In this document: in pieces, positions 1-11,711 of the stretch | Layout of the letters: every line of letters begins with the position of its first letter | How positions within the stretch are numbered: position 1 is the stretch's first letter | DNA from: an uncultured Pelagibacteraceae bacterium | Lineage (GTDB): Bacteria; Pseudomonadota; Alphaproteobacteria; Pelagibacterales; Pelagibacteraceae | Length of the DNA stretch: 64,000 nt | Assembly (NCBI GenBank): GCA_902524535.1 | Contig: CABZDR010000002.1 | Span: forward strand, 1-64,000 | Direction: 5' to 3' | Notes under the pieces: generated by a model | What the model was told of the DNA's origin: nothing | The model's input: the letters and a program-made list of their open reading frames with translations, nothing else | Database searches by the model: none | Translations under genes and position numbers: made by a program

Positions 1-1446
1 AAATCATTCGTCGATTATCAAAATGATGCTACTGCCAAAGATATTAAATTAGCCTTAAGAGAGGGTTTTAAATCAATTGAACATGTAAAAAGATATACCA
101 CAACTGGAATGGGAACAGATCAAGGTAAATTAGGTAATATGCATGCCTTAGGTATTATTTCTGAAACCTCAGAGGCTAAAATGGGTGAGCTAGGAACTAC
201 TACTTTTAGACCTCCATATACTCCACTTACCTTTGGAACAATTGTAGGAAGAAATGTCGGTGAATATTTTGATGTATATAGAAAAACTCCAATTCACGAA
301 TGGCATGTAAAAAACAGAGCAAAATTTGAAAATGTGGGTCAATGGAAGAGAGCTTGGTATTATCCTAAAAATAATGAGGATATGTTTCAGGCGGTTCAAA
401 GAGAAAGTAAGGCCGCTAGAGAAAGTGCTGGAATATTAGATGCATCAACCCTTGGTAAAATTGATATTCAAGGTACTGACGCATCAGAATTTCTTAACCG
501 TGTTTATACTAATGCCTGGTCAAAACTTCAAATTGGTAAATGTAGATATGGTTTAATGCTTAATGAAGATGGTATGGTTTATGATGATGGTGTCACTACA
601 CGTTTAGATGAAAATCACTATTTAATGACAACTACTACCGGAGGGGCTGCAAATGTTTTAGGAAAGTTAGAAGATTACTTACAAACAGAATGGCCTGAGC
701 TCGATGTGTATTTAACTTCGGTTACAGATCACTTTGCAACCATAAGTGTTTGCGGGCCTAATAGTAAAAAAATTATTTCTGAGATATTTCCTAGTCTAGA
801 TCTCTCAGATAAAAATTTTCCACACATGTCGTTTAAAAAAACAAAGATAGAAAAAATACATTGTAGAATAATGCGAATAAGTTTTACCGGTGAACAAAGC
901 TATGAAATCAATGTTCAGGCTAATTTTGGAAAATCTGTTTGGGAAAAATGTATGGAAGTTGGAAAAAATTATAATATTACACCTTACGGAACTGAAACTA
1001 TGCATTTGCTGAGGGCAGAAAAAGGTTTCATAATTGTTGGTCAAGACACCGACGCAACAATGACTCCTATTGATTTACAAATGGATTGGATAGTTAGTAA
1101 AAAGAAATATGATTTTATTGGTAAAAGATCATTATACAGATCTGATACAATTAGGGAGGATAGAAAACAATTAGTTGGTTTATTAACTGATAACCCAAAC
1201 GAAATTTTAGAAGAAGGTGCACAAATAGTCGCTGATATAAACAAATCACCTATTGAAATGTTAGGTCATGTCACTTCAAGCTATTTCAGCCCTAACCTAA
1301 AAAAATCTATAGCTCTTGGAGTTGTAAAAGGTGGTAAAAATATGCTCGGACAAAAATTAATAATACCAATGAAAAACAAAAAAATTAATGTAACAATTAC
1401 AGATCCTGTTTTTTTAGATAAGGAGAATAAAAGATTAAATGCTTAA
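1..1446 (+). CDS. soxA: Sarcosine oxidase alpha subunit, C-terminal part (5' end outside window); GcvT-like aminomethyltransferase domain
   Basis: Frame is open from base 1 (KSFVDYQNDATAKDIKLALREGFKSIEHVKRYTTTGMGTDQGK), continuous with the ORF at 109. Contains FRPPYTPLTFGTIVGR and a GcvT-like C-terminus; soxG follows. Confidence 0.9.
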   Translation, partial: KSFVDYQNDATAKDIKLALREGFKSIEHVKRYTTTGMGTDQGKLGNMHALGIISETSEAKMGELGTTTFRPPYTPLTFGTIVGRNVGEYFDVYRKTPIHEWHVKNRAKFENVGQWKRAWYYPKNNEDMFQAVQRESKAARESAGILDASTLGKIDIQGTDASEFLNRVYTNAWSKLQIGKCRYGLMLNEDGMVYDDGVTTRLDENHYLMTTTTGGAANVLGKLEDYLQTEWPELDVYLTSVTDHFATISVCGPNSKKIISEIFPSLDLSDKNFPHMSFKKTKIEKIHCRIMRISFTGEQSYEINVQANFGKSVWEKCMEVGKNYNITPYGTETMHLLRAEKGFIIVGQDTDATMTPIDLQMDWIVSKKKYDFIGKRSLYRSDTIREDRKQLVGLLTDNPNEILEEGAQIVADINKSPIEMLGHVTSSYFSPNLKKSIALGVVKGGKNMLGQKLIIPMKNKKINVTITDPVFLDKENKRLNA

Positions 1447-2002
1447 TTATAATCGAGCTTTATCTGATGAAAAATCATATCAAGATCTTCAAATAAGAGA
1501 GGTGCAACCTACAATTAAGTTAATCATAAGAGGGAAAAAGAGAGAATTTTTTTCAGCTGCTGGAAAATCTTTAAATATGCTTTTACCTACAAAACCTAAT
1601 ACCTCCTCACAAGGTGAAGATTTAACGGCTTTATGGTTAAGCCCTGATGAATGGATGATTTACTCTAATAAAACTGTCAGAAATGATACAAACGAATATG
1701 GAATTGAAAAATTACTTTATAAAAATATCTCCAAACTTAATCTTGGGGCCATAACCGATGTTTCAGACCAATTTATATTAATAAATTTAAAGGGTGATAA
1801 AGTATATGATTTGTTTGAAAGTGGCTGTCCGTTCAATTTTAATGAATTTAGAAAAAAAAAGGGGTCAGTTACACAGACAATCCTAGCTAAAATTGATGTA
1901 ATTATTCATAATCAGAATGAAAGTGACGTAAATCTTTTTGTTAGGCGCTCATTTGCGCAACATTTATTTTCTTGGATAAATGACAGTGCGTCAAGATTAT
2001 AG
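1439..2002 (+). CDS. soxG: Sarcosine oxidase gamma subunit
   Basis: Overlaps the soxA end by 8 bp; [15 protein letters not shown] and [13 protein letters not shown] are typical of SoxG. Confidence 0.85.
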   Translation: MLNYNRALSDEKSYQDLQIREVQPTIKLIIRGKKREFFSAAGKSLNMLLPTKPNTSSQGEDLTALWLSPDEWMIYSNKTVRNDTNEYGIEKLLYKNISKLNLGAITDVSDQFILINLKGDKVYDLFESGCPFNFNEFRKKKGSVTQTILAKIDVIIHNQNESDVNLFVRRSFAQHLFSWINDSASRL

Positions 2003-2036
2003 ACTCAATTTTTTTTTAAATCAGCTATTAATAATT

Positions 2037-2804
2037 ATGAAAAAAATTCTTACATTATTACTATTTATAATCTTACCATTTTCTCTTAATGCAGAGTCAA
2101 ATTTAGAAAAAATCAAATCCTCTGGAGTATTAAAAGTTGGAACCACTGGAGATTGGGATCCTATGACGGTCAAAGATCCAGCAACAAATAAATACAAAGG
2201 TTTTGATATTGATGTTATGAACGAATTGGCTAAAGATATGGGTGTAAAAATTGAATTTGTTCCAGCAGAATGGAAAACCATTGTCTCAGGTATAACATCA
2301 TCAAGGTACGATATTTCAACAAGTGTAACTAAGACTCCTAAGAGAGCTGAGGTAGCGGGATTTACAGATACTTATTACAAATATGGAACAGTTCCACTTG
2401 TGTTAAAAAAAAATTTGAAAAAGTTTCCTACTTGGGAATCTCTTAATAACAAAGGTGTAACGATAGCAACAACGCTTGGCACATCTCAAGAAGAAAAAGC
2501 AAAAGAATTCTTTCCTAAATCTAAATTAAACTCTGTTGAGGCTCCTGCAAGAGATTTTCAGGAAGTTTTAGCTGGTAGAGCCGATGGAAATATTACAAGC
2601 TCTACTGAAGCAAATAAATTAGTTATAAAATATCCACAATTAGCAATAGTGCCTGATGGAGAAAAAAATCCGGCCTTTTTAGCTATGATGGTTCCAAAAG
2701 GTGATGACAAATGGAATAGCTATGTAAACGAATGGATCAAAAAGAAAAAATCCTCGGGCTTCTTTACTCGTTTGCTAGCCAAATATAACCTAAAAAGCTT
2801 ATAA
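2037..2804 (+). CDS. Amino-acid-type ABC transporter substrate-binding protein (PBPb family) with signal peptide
   Basis: Internal start [21 protein letters not shown] gives a signal peptide; [15 protein letters not shown]...[15 protein letters not shown] motif. Confidence 0.85.
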   Translation: MKKILTLLLFIILPFSLNAESNLEKIKSSGVLKVGTTGDWDPMTVKDPATNKYKGFDIDVMNELAKDMGVKIEFVPAEWKTIVSGITSSRYDISTSVTKTPKRAEVAGFTDTYYKYGTVPLVLKKNLKKFPTWESLNNKGVTIATTLGTSQEEKAKEFFPKSKLNSVEAPARDFQEVLAGRADGNITSSTEANKLVIKYPQLAIVPDGEKNPAFLAMMVPKGDDKWNSYVNEWIKKKKSSGFFTRLLAKYNLKSL

Positions 2805-2844
2805 TCAATTAGTAATTAGTTTTTAATTCTTTATAATTTTAAAG

Positions 2845-3576
2845 GTGAGAAATTTATTTTTTTTACTTTTAATTTTATCTCTAAGCTCATGCGGTAAAAG
2901 TGAGCTAAATTGGTTGATTTTATCTCCTAATAATATTGAGGGTCTCACAAATCTAAAATTTTTATTAAGTGGATTAACTACAACAATTTTTATTTCTTTA
3001 GTTTCAATAATCATTTCTATTTTCTTAGGACTTTTGGTGGCAATTCCATCATTGGCAAAAAATAAATTTCTTACTTATTTAAATATTGGTTATGTTGAAA
3101 TAATAAGAGCTATTCCATTATTAGTTTTAATTTTATGGATTTATTATGGTTTACCTATAATGACTGGAATTAGTTTTAGCCCTTTTGTTTCAGGAATTAT
3201 TGCTTTATCAATAAGTGAAAGTGCCTTTCAAGCCGAAATTTTTAGAGCAGGTATTAATTCAATTAAAAAATCACAATGGGAGGCAGGAAGTTCTTTGGGT
3301 TTAAATTTTTTTAGAAAATTAAAATTAGTAATACTTCCACAAGCTATCAAAAATATTTTACCTGCTATTGGAAATCAATTTGTATATGTTCTCAAAATGT
3401 CATCATTGGTATCTATTATTGGAATAGGAGATTTAACAAGAAAAGCTAACGAACTTGTTGTAACAACTTATCGACCATTAGAAATATACACTTTTTTAAT
3501 CTTAGAATATTTAATTCTAATTTTGATAGTTTCATATTTAGTCAGAAAATTAGAAAAAAAATTACAAAAAGATTAA
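2845..3576 (+). CDS. Amino-acid ABC transporter permease (HisM/GlnP-like)
   Basis: GTG start; EIIRAIPLLVLILWIYYGLP and SAFQAEIFRAGINSIKKSQWEAGSSLGLNFFRKLKLVILPQAIKNILPAIGNQFVYVLKMSSL are classic permease motifs. Confidence 0.88.
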   Translation: MRNLFFLLLILSLSSCGKSELNWLILSPNNIEGLTNLKFLLSGLTTTIFISLVSIIISIFLGLLVAIPSLAKNKFLTYLNIGYVEIIRAIPLLVLILWIYYGLPIMTGISFSPFVSGIIALSISESAFQAEIFRAGINSIKKSQWEAGSSLGLNFFRKLKLVILPQAIKNILPAIGNQFVYVLKMSSLVSIIGIGDLTRKANELVVTTYRPLEIYTFLILEYLILILIVSYLVRKLEKKLQKD

Positions 3577-4100
3577 TTTTTTTTTCTATAAACCCAAGGC
3601 ATTTCGAAGGTTCCAGACCATAATCCAAGTTTTTCTTTTTTTGCGTTATTTTCGTATGAGATAAATTTTGGAGAATATTTTCTATAAGCTACAGCTTGGC
3701 CATTCTGAACCATAAAAATATTTATATTTTTTTTTCCTTTAAAACACTCAGCTATGTGTCTTTTATATCGATCTATACCTATAGATTTACAGCTAATCAT
3801 TTTATTATCGATTTTTTTTTTTAAAAAATTAGTTGATATTTGACCACAAGGGTAATTTTTTTTGAATGTGATTGATGATATTGACAAAAATATTTTTTTA
3901 CAAAATTGTTTTTGCTCTGGTGCATCTATTCCAAAAAGTCTTATTTTTTTAGAATCTATTTTGATTGTATCTCCATCTATGACTTTAGCTATGCCTATTA
4001 TATTCTCAATCTCTTGGGATTTTAAATGAATACAAGATATAAAAAGAATTATAAAAAAAATACTAAGTTGATAAAAAATTTTTATTTTGTTTAAAAACAT
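3573..4100 (-). CDS. Thermonuclease (SNase) family secreted protein
   Basis: AKVIDGDTIKIDSKKIRLFGIDAPEQKQFC; N-terminal hydrophobic signal. Confidence 0.85.
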   Translation of the reverse strand: MFLNKIKIFYQLSIFFIILFISCIHLKSQEIENIIGIAKVIDGDTIKIDSKKIRLFGIDAPEQKQFCKKIFLSISSITFKKNYPCGQISTNFLKKKIDNKMISCKSIGIDRYKRHIAECFKGKKNINIFMVQNGQAVAYRKYSPKFISYENNAKKEKLGLWSGTFEMPWVYRKKN

Positions 4101-5433
4101 TATTTAAGAAATACCCAATAAATATCAAGACTGCAATTCCCATGATCCAGTTTGTAACTAAAATAGTATAAAATATATCATTGTAGTCTCCCCCTTTTAT
4201 GTTGATTACATACCATAAACATAGAAAAGGAAGGGCTGTTAATCTTAATATACTTAAATACAAACTATAAAGAGGTTTTTTAACTGCTTGAAAAACTGCA
4301 GTTGTAATAAAAAATATAGGATATATGGGTCCTATTAAGGCTGCAACTTTTAGGTAAATAACACCATGCTTAATTGCTTCTAAGTTATCTGTAAATAATG
4401 AAACTAAAATTTCTGCACCAAAAAAAATTATTAATCCTGCAAAAATCATAAAAGAAGAACCAAATAGCAAAGCTTTTTTATACAACTCTCTTAAACGGTC
4501 ATAATTTTTTGCTCCAAAGTTTTGTCCACCTATAGATAAAACTGCAGTATTTAATCCTATTACTGGTAGAAGAAAAACTTGCTCAATTCTTAAAGCAGCA
4601 CCATAGCCAGCTGTTGCTAAATCACCAAACTGTCCAATGAAGTAAAGAATATTAAATATTCCAACACCAATCAATAACATACTGAACATTACTGGGATAG
4701 TTTGATAAACAAGTTCTGCTAAAAGATTAAATTTTGGAAAAAAACATTCTAGTTTTAAATATTTTTTTAATTCACAACAATAAACTTTATAAACCAAATA
4801 TAGGAGACCAATAAATTGTGCTACAACAGTTGCTATAGCAATTCCAGAAATACCAAATGCTGGAATAAAACCATAACCAAAAATAAATAACGGGTTAAGG
4901 AAAATATTTAAAAAGAAACTAAAAATTAAAACATTCCTATAGCTTTTGGTATCACCTTGTGCATTTAAGGTTCCATTTAAAGAAATTTGTATCAAAACTA
5001 TTATTGTTCCATAAAAAATTATATCTAGATATTTTCTAGTTAAGATAATTGCTTCTTGATCTGATCCCATCAGAGAGAGCAGAAAATCTGAAACATTCAA
5101 ACCAAAAAAAGTAACAAGAACAGACAAAAAGATTGAAAATATAATTGATTGAGCAACAAATAATGACGCCCTCTTTTTATTATTAGCACCTATATTATTA
5201 CCAATTAAAGTATTAGTTCCTGCAGTTAATCCCACACCTATAGCAATAATAGTAAAATAAATTGGGAAAGATTTTGCAATTGCTGCTATTGCTTCAGCAG
5301 ATATTCTTCCTGCAAACCATGTATCTACTAAATTGTAAAAGGTTTGAAATAATGAACCAACACTTGCAGGAACAGTTACTTTCCTTAACAAAAACCATAT
5401 CGGATCTTTAGTTAATTTGAGAGATTGTGACAA
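4063..5433 (-). CDS. MATE family efflux transporter
   Basis: 456 aa multi-TM protein; VPASVGSLFQTFYNLVDTWFAGRIS start typical of MATE/NorM. Confidence 0.9.
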   Translation of the reverse strand: MSQSLKLTKDPIWFLLRKVTVPASVGSLFQTFYNLVDTWFAGRISAEAIAAIAKSFPIYFTIIAIGVGLTAGTNTLIGNNIGANNKKRASLFVAQSIIFSIFLSVLVTFFGLNVSDFLLSLMGSDQEAIILTRKYLDIIFYGTIIVLIQISLNGTLNAQGDTKSYRNVLIFSFFLNIFLNPLFIFGYGFIPAFGISGIAIATVVAQFIGLLYLVYKVYCCELKKYLKLECFFPKFNLLAELVYQTIPVMFSMLLIGVGIFNILYFIGQFGDLATAGYGAALRIEQVFLLPVIGLNTAVLSIGGQNFGAKNYDRLRELYKKALLFGSSFMIFAGLIIFFGAEILVSLFTDNLEAIKHGVIYLKVAALIGPIYPIFFITTAVFQAVKKPLYSLYLSILRLTALPFLCLWYVINIKGGDYNDIFYTILVTNWIMGIAVLIFIGYFLNNVFKQNKNFLST

Positions 5434-5441
5434 ATAAATCC

Positions 5442-6350
5442 TTAGTTAAACTCTTTTTGAAAATTATATTTTTTTCCAGATAGCTTTGCCTTGTATATCT
5501 GACTTTGTCTCATTCTAAAACGAGATTTTTGATTTTTTGAGAGTTTATCAAAGCAATTAGGGCAAGTTACACCCTCCTCATATCTTTTTGATTTTTTATC
5601 TTTAATTGAAATTGGCTGTCTACATCCACCACAAATTGAATAACTTCCTTGTAACAATCCATGTTTTAAACTTACTCTGTTGTCAAATACAAAACATTCT
5701 CCTTGCCATAGGCTATTTTTTTGTTTGATTTTTTTTAAGTAATTCAAAATTCCGCCCTTTAATTGATAAATTTTTTTAAAACCTTTTTTTTCTAAAAATA
5801 CAGATGCTTTTTCACATCTAATCCCACCAGTGCAAAACATTGCTATTGGCTGGTCTTTTTTTAACTTTTTAAGGTATTTTGGAAAATCTCTAAAATTACC
5901 TATATTTGGATTTACCGATTTTTTGAAAGATCCAACTTTATGTTCAAATGGTTTTCTTGCATCTAATAATAAAGTTTTCTTATTTTTTATCAATTTATTC
6001 CACTTTATTGGTTCAATATGATTATTCTTTTTTTTGATCGTATTCGATATTTTAAGATCCATAGGAACAACTTCTTTTTTAATTTTTACTTTTGGTTTGT
6101 GAAAAGGTTTAAACTTACTTTTCGAGTCATTAAAACTATCAAATTTTTTAATACTCAAGATTTTTTTTAATCTAATAACTGTAGTCCTAATATCTTTATT
6201 TGTCCCACATATAGATCCATTTAATCCCTCTTTGGATATAATAATTGATCCATTTATATTTTCATTATTCAAGAGATTACTCAATATTTTTTGATTTTTT
6301 TTTAAATCATTTATTTTTTGAAATTTATAAAAACCGAATACAGTGAACAT
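5442..6350 (-). CDS. trhO: Rhodanese-like tRNA uridine hydroxylase (TrhO/YceA family)
   Basis: FCTGGIRCEKASVFLEKKGF rhodanese loop, LLDARKPFEHKVGSF, C-terminal Cys-rich CGGCRQPI...CPNC. Confidence 0.88.
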   Translation of the reverse strand: MFTVFGFYKFQKINDLKKNQKILSNLLNNENINGSIIISKEGLNGSICGTNKDIRTTVIRLKKILSIKKFDSFNDSKSKFKPFHKPKVKIKKEVVPMDLKISNTIKKKNNHIEPIKWNKLIKNKKTLLLDARKPFEHKVGSFKKSVNPNIGNFRDFPKYLKKLKKDQPIAMFCTGGIRCEKASVFLEKKGFKKIYQLKGGILNYLKKIKQKNSLWQGECFVFDNRVSLKHGLLQGSYSICGGCRQPISIKDKKSKRYEEGVTCPNCFDKLSKNQKSRFRMRQSQIYKAKLSGKKYNFQKEFN

Positions 6351-7000
6351 TAAATCTTCCTACAAACGGTCATTCCATCACCAAATGGTACCATGACTTT
6401 TTCAATTCTCTTATCCTTAGAGATAAAATCATTCAAATCTCTAATACTTTTTGTAATTTTATCATTTATATCTTTATTAACTACTTCTCCATGCCAAAAT
6501 ACATTATCGATTATCACTAAACCCTCTTTATTTAATAAATCTAAAGAAATTTCATAATATTTTTTATAATTCATTTTATCAGCATCAATAAAAACTAAGT
6601 CAAATTTTTTATTTCTGATACTCATTAAAGTTTCTAATGCTGGTTTAATCATTGTTTTAATCTTATGATCTTGATTAGCCTTTTTAAAAAAGCTTTGTGC
6701 AACTTTGCTTGTTTCCGCATTTTTATCTAATGCAATTATACTGCCCTCTTCTGGTAATGCTAATGCCATGGATAATGTACTTAAACCTGTAAAAGTTCCT
6801 ATCTCTAGGACTTTTTTAATTTTGGAAATCTTAATAATCAAATGTAAAAATTGACATTGAGAAATAGATATTTGCATTCTTTTTGAATCACCAAGTGATA
6901 GGTTGTAATCTATTATTTCTTTTTGAATTGGATGTAATTTTAAACCATTCTTTAAAATATAATCTTGTAAATGTTTTGTAATATTAAGGTCTGAACCCAT
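6350..7000 (-). CDS. O-methyltransferase (CCoAOMT-like class I SAM methyltransferase)
   Basis: VLEIGTFTGLSTLSMALALPEEGSIIALD and FDLVFIDADKMNYKKYYE motifs. Confidence 0.85.
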   Translation of the reverse strand: MGSDLNITKHLQDYILKNGLKLHPIQKEIIDYNLSLGDSKRMQISISQCQFLHLIIKISKIKKVLEIGTFTGLSTLSMALALPEEGSIIALDKNAETSKVAQSFFKKANQDHKIKTMIKPALETLMSIRNKKFDLVFIDADKMNYKKYYEISLDLLNKEGLVIIDNVFWHGEVVNKDINDKITKSIRDLNDFISKDKRIEKVMVPFGDGMTVCRKI

Positions 7001-7004
7001 AACC

Positions 7005-8492
7005 TTATAATTTTTTCTTTAGGATCTCATTGATTAATTGAGGGTTAGCTTTTCCACCTGATGCCTTCATTGCTTGACCAACAAAAAAACCAAATAATTT
7101 TTCTTTACCTTGTTTATATTCAATGGCTTTTTCTCTATTGTCATTAATTATTTTGTCAATTAATGCCTCTAAAGCTTTTGGATCACTTTGTTGTTTTAAT
7201 CCTTTTTCTTCTACTATCTTTTGAGGATCTTTATCGCCATCGATCATCAATTCAAAAACAGTTTTTGCTATCTTACCTGAGATAGTTCCATTCTTAATAA
7301 GATTTATCAAAATAGCGAAATTCTTAGCGCTTACTGGACTTTGAGAAATTTCTAATGCTTTACTATTTAAAACAGCAAATAATTCTCCTGTAATCCAATT
7401 GACTGCTAACTTAATATCTTTGTTCTTACCCATTTTAGCTACAACTTCTTCAAAGTATTTCGCAGTATCAATATCAGACACTAAAATATTAGCCTCATAA
7501 GGAGACAATTTAAACTCTTCAATAAATCTTTTCTTTTTGTCATCTGGAAGTTCTGGAATATCATTTTTCAGTTCTTCAATAAATTTTTCCGAAACTTCCA
7601 AAGGTAATAAATCTGGGTCAGGAAAATATCTATAATCATGAGCATCCTCTTTTGATCTCATTGACCTTGTCTCATTTTTCTTCGTATCAAAAAGCCTTGT
7701 TTCTTGATCAATAGTTTTGCCTTCTTCTATTAAATCAACTTGCCTATTAGCCTCATATTCTATTGCCATTTGCATAAATTTAATTGAATTGACGTTTTTA
7801 ATTTCGCATCGAGTACCAAATTCTTTTGAGCCCTTTGGTCTTACAGAAACATTCACATCAGCTCTTAAAGAGCCCTCTTGCATATTTCCATCACAAGTTC
7901 CTAAATATCTCATTATAGATCGTAATTTTTTAATGTAAGCATTAACCTCATCTGGGGATCTTAGATCAGGCTTGCTGACTATTTCCATTAAAGCTACCCC
8001 TGATCTGTTTAAATCAACAAAAGTATTTTGTGGGTCAAGATCATGTATACTTTTTCCAGCATCTTGTTCTAGGTGTAATCTTTCTATACCAACTTCTTTT
8101 TGACCATTAGGCATATCCAAAATAACCTTACCCTCACCTACTATTGGATCTTTAAATTGTGATATTTGATATCCTTGAGGTAAATCAGCATAAAAATAAT
8201 TTTTTCTATCAAATACTGAACGTTTATTAATTTTTGCGTTAAGGCCAATACCAGTTTTAATTGCCTGTTTAACACAAAATTCATTTATTACTGGTAACAT
8301 TCCTGGAAATGCAGCATCAACTAAACTAACCTGCGTATTAGGTTCCGCTCCAAATTTAGTTGCTGAAGTAGAAAATAATTTAGAATCAGATAAAACTTGA
8401 GCATGAACTTCTAAACCAATTACTACCTCGTACTGATTATCTTTTCGATTGATCAAATATTCTGAATTTTTTTTACTCATTTTATCCACCAA
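7005..8492 (-). CDS. gatB: Asp-tRNA(Asn)/Glu-tRNA(Gln) amidotransferase subunit B
   Basis: [50 protein letters not shown]. Confidence 0.97.
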   Translation of the reverse strand: MVDKMSKKNSEYLINRKDNQYEVVIGLEVHAQVLSDSKLFSTSATKFGAEPNTQVSLVDAAFPGMLPVINEFCVKQAIKTGIGLNAKINKRSVFDRKNYFYADLPQGYQISQFKDPIVGEGKVILDMPNGQKEVGIERLHLEQDAGKSIHDLDPQNTFVDLNRSGVALMEIVSKPDLRSPDEVNAYIKKLRSIMRYLGTCDGNMQEGSLRADVNVSVRPKGSKEFGTRCEIKNVNSIKFMQMAIEYEANRQVDLIEEGKTIDQETRLFDTKKNETRSMRSKEDAHDYRYFPDPDLLPLEVSEKFIEELKNDIPELPDDKKKRFIEEFKLSPYEANILVSDIDTAKYFEEVVAKMGKNKDIKLAVNWITGELFAVLNSKALEISQSPVSAKNFAILINLIKNGTISGKIAKTVFELMIDGDKDPQKIVEEKGLKQQSDPKALEALIDKIINDNREKAIEYKQGKEKLFGFFVGQAMKASGGKANPQLINEILKKKL

Positions 8493-9934
8493 TCAGTAAT
8501 TTTGTTTTTAAAATTGATCTTCTCTTCCATAGCATAAGCTATATTCAATATATTTTGTTCATCAAAAGCTTTGCCAATAATTTGTAAACCTAAAGGATAA
8601 CCTTTAGAGTCATGTCCTGCAGGTATTGAGATACCTGGAAGTCCAGCTAAGTTAACAGGAACTGTAAATATATCATTTAGATACATTGACACTGGATCAT
8701 TTGTTTTTTCACCTATCTTAAATGCTGAGCTAGGTGTTGATGGAGTTAAAATTGCATCGACTTTTTTATAAGCCTCATCAAAATCATTTTTGATAAGTTT
8801 CCTTACTTTTTGAGCTTTAAGATAATAAGCATCATAGTACCCAGAAGATAAAACATAAGTTCCAATCATGATTCTTCTTTGAACTTCAGCTCCAAAGCCT
8901 TCTGATCTAGTCTTTTCGTACATATCAATTAAATTTTCACCTTTAGCTCTAAATCCATACTTAACACCATCATATCTTGCTAAGTTTGATGACGCTTCAG
9001 CAGGAGCTACTATATAATATGTCGGCAATGCATAACTTGTGTTTGGCAGAGAAATATCAATGGTTTCAGCACCACAATCTTTTACGTACTGAATACCTTT
9101 TTGCCAAAGGTCTTCAATTTCTTTCGGCATACCATCGACTCTATACTCTTTTGGTATTCCAATTTTTTTTCCTTTAATATTATTTGTTAATTCTTTACTG
9201 TAATGATTTCTCTTAAAATCTATTGAAGTAGAGTCTTTTGAGTCATAAGAGCTAATTACTTCGTGAAGTAAAGCACAATCTTTTACATTTTGAGCCATTG
9301 GTCCTGCTTGATCCAATGATGAAGCAAAAGCAACTATTCCATATCTTGAGCAGCTACCGTATGTAGGTTTTAATCCTACAATCCCAGTGAAAGAGGCTGG
9401 TTGTCTAATTGATCCACCAGTATCAGTACCAATTGTAACAGGAGTTAATTGTCCAGCCACTGCCGAAGCTGAACCGCCAGATGATCCACCCGGAACCAGA
9501 TTTTTATCAATAGGGCTTTGTACATTGCCAAAAAAACTTGTTTCATTTGATGAACCCATTGCAAACTCATCACAGTTTAACTTACCCAAAAGTATTGCGC
9601 CTTCATTCCAAATATTTTTAGTAACTGTTGACTCGTAAGTTGGTACAAAGTTATTTAAAATTTTACTACCAGCAGTTGTTTTAATATCTTTTGTACAAAA
9701 TAAATCCTTAACTGCCATTGGAATACCAGGCAGTTTCAAATTTAAATTTGGTTTTTGATCGAATTTTTTTGCTTTATCTAAAGCCGATGTAAAGTCATTT
9801 GTAATGTAAGCGTTCAATTCTTCAGATTTTACAGATCTATCGATAAATGCCTTGGTTACATCTGTTGAAGAAAGTTTTTTATTTTTAATATTTTCAACCA
9901 GCTCTGTAAGGGATTGTTTTGTAATATCTGACAT
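8477..9934 (-). CDS. gatA: Asp-tRNA(Asn)/Glu-tRNA(Gln) amidotransferase subunit A
   Basis: Amidase signature [35 protein letters not shown]; 16 bp overlap with gatB. Confidence 0.97.
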   Translation of the reverse strand: MSDITKQSLTELVENIKNKKLSSTDVTKAFIDRSVKSEELNAYITNDFTSALDKAKKFDQKPNLNLKLPGIPMAVKDLFCTKDIKTTAGSKILNNFVPTYESTVTKNIWNEGAILLGKLNCDEFAMGSSNETSFFGNVQSPIDKNLVPGGSSGGSASAVAGQLTPVTIGTDTGGSIRQPASFTGIVGLKPTYGSCSRYGIVAFASSLDQAGPMAQNVKDCALLHEVISSYDSKDSTSIDFKRNHYSKELTNNIKGKKIGIPKEYRVDGMPKEIEDLWQKGIQYVKDCGAETIDISLPNTSYALPTYYIVAPAEASSNLARYDGVKYGFRAKGENLIDMYEKTRSEGFGAEVQRRIMIGTYVLSSGYYDAYYLKAQKVRKLIKNDFDEAYKKVDAILTPSTPSSAFKIGEKTNDPVSMYLNDIFTVPVNLAGLPGISIPAGHDSKGYPLGLQIIGKAFDEQNILNIAYAMEEKINFKNKITDWWIK

Positions 9935-10221
9935 TATTCAATCACCTTAGGTACTACAAAATAATCCTCGTTATCCTGAGGAGAATTTTTAATAATTTGT
10001 TCTCTGATATTCTTACTTTTTACTTCATCAGATCTTAATTTTAAGGTTGTTTCAGCGATAGAAGTTAATGGTTCTACATTGTCAGTTTTTAATTCGTTAA
10101 GTTTTTCAATAAATTCAAAAATAGAATTTAAATCACCAGCTAATTTTTCAGCTCTTTGCTCGTCAACTGAAATTCTTGCCAATTTAGATATATGTTTTAT
10201 TGTTTTAAGATCTATACTCAT
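9934..10221 (-). CDS. gatC: Asp-tRNA(Asn)/Glu-tRNA(Gln) amidotransferase subunit C
   Basis: IKHISKLARISVDEQRAEKLAGDLNSIFEFIEKLNELKTDNVEPLTS; directly upstream of gatA. Confidence 0.95.
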   Translation of the reverse strand: MSIDLKTIKHISKLARISVDEQRAEKLAGDLNSIFEFIEKLNELKTDNVEPLTSIAETTLKLRSDEVKSKNIREQIIKNSPQDNEDYFVVPKVIE

Positions 10222-10271
10222 ATGCTATTTAAATATGAGGCAAAGTATCACTTAAGTTTAAAATATACAAT

Positions 10272-10727
10272 ATGATCACTTTAGAGGAATTTAAAAAAAA
10301 ACACTCAGATAAGTGTAGATTGATAGGTTTAGACCTTGGATCTAAAAGAATTGGTGTGTCAATCTGTGATGACAAACAACTAATAGCCACTCCATTAAAA
10401 ACAATAAATAGAAATTCGTTAGAAGACCTTGTTGATGAACTAAAATTAATTATCAATGAAAATAATATAAAAGGAATCATTGTTGGAAATCCTTTGAATA
10501 TGGATGGATCCTCCGGTAGGTCAGCTCAATCAGTAAAAAATACAACTGAAAATATTGAAAAAAACTTAGATATTCCAATTTGTCTCTGGGATGAGAGACT
10601 CTCAACTGTTGGCGTTTTTAATCTGTCTAGTCAATTAGATATTAATGTGAGTAAAAGAGAAAAAAAGATAGATGAAAATGCTGCTGCTTTTATATTACAA
10701 GGAGCTTTAGATTTTTTGAATAATTAA
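10272..10727 (+). CDS. ruvX: Holliday junction resolvase-like protein RuvX/YqgF
   Basis: RLIGLDLGSKRIGVSICDD; GNPLNMDGSSGRSAQ; LWDERLSTV. Confidence 0.93.
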   Translation: MITLEEFKKKHSDKCRLIGLDLGSKRIGVSICDDKQLIATPLKTINRNSLEDLVDELKLIINENNIKGIIVGNPLNMDGSSGRSAQSVKNTTENIEKNLDIPICLWDERLSTVGVFNLSSQLDINVSKREKKIDENAAAFILQGALDFLNN

Positions 10728-10769
10728 TACTTGCTATTATATGAGTTTATAGTTATAGAGTTGGTTTTA

Positions 10770-11711
10770 ATGGCAATTAAAATAAATCAGGCTATTAAAA
10801 TTTCCCAAAAACACCTTTTAGGAATTCAAGATTTATCAATTAATGATGTTAACTTAATACTTGATGAAGCAAATTCATTTATAAAAGTAAATCAAAGTAA
10901 AAATAAGAAAGTTGATGTTTTAAGAGGTAAAACTCAAATTAATTTATTTTTTGAACCTTCCACTAGAACTCAAAGCTCGTTTGAATTAGCTGGTAAAAGA
11001 CTTGGGGCTGATGTTATGTCAATGAATATAAGCAACTCAGCAATTAAAAAAGGTGAAACATTAATAGATACAGCAATGACACTAAATGCAATGCATCCTG
11101 ATATTATTGTAATTAGACATCAAGATTCTGGGGCATGTAATCTACTTTCACAAAAAGTAAACTGTGCGGTTCTAAATGCTGGTGATGGAAGAAGAGAGCA
11201 CCCTACTCAGGCTTTATTAGATGCTTTAACAATTATTACTCGTAAAAAAAAAATTCAAGGATTAAAAATTGCAATCTGTGGAGATATTCTTCATTCAAGA
11301 GTTGCCAGATCAAATATTTACTTACTTAGTATGTTAGGAGCAGAAGTGAACATTATTGCTCCAACAAATCTTATGCCAAAAGAAATTGAAAAATTTGGTG
11401 TTAATACTTTTACAGATATGAAAAAAGGATTGAAAGATTGTGATATTGTTATGATGTTGAGATTACAAAATGAACGAATGACGAGTTCATATCTTTCATC
11501 CAACAGAGAATATTACGAATATTATGGATTAACTCCTGATAAATTAGAACATGCCAAATCTGATGCTTTAATTATGCACCCTGGTCCAATGAACAGAGGT
11601 ATAGAAATAGATACAATGTTAGCAGATGACATCAACAAAAGTGTCATTAAAGAGCAAGTTGAATTAGGTGTAGCGGTAAGAATGGCTTGTCTTAAAATAT
11701 TTTGTACATAA
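10770..11711 (+). CDS. pyrB: Aspartate carbamoyltransferase catalytic subunit
   Basis: [46 protein letters not shown] at 10770 preferred over upstream TTG at 10731. Confidence 0.96.
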   Translation: MAIKINQAIKISQKHLLGIQDLSINDVNLILDEANSFIKVNQSKNKKVDVLRGKTQINLFFEPSTRTQSSFELAGKRLGADVMSMNISNSAIKKGETLIDTAMTLNAMHPDIIVIRHQDSGACNLLSQKVNCAVLNAGDGRREHPTQALLDALTIITRKKKIQGLKIAICGDILHSRVARSNIYLLSMLGAEVNIIAPTNLMPKEIEKFGVNTFTDMKKGLKDCDIVMMLRLQNERMTSSYLSSNREYYEYYGLTPDKLEHAKSDALIMHPGPMNRGIEIDTMLADDINKSVIKEQVELGVAVRMACLKIFCT

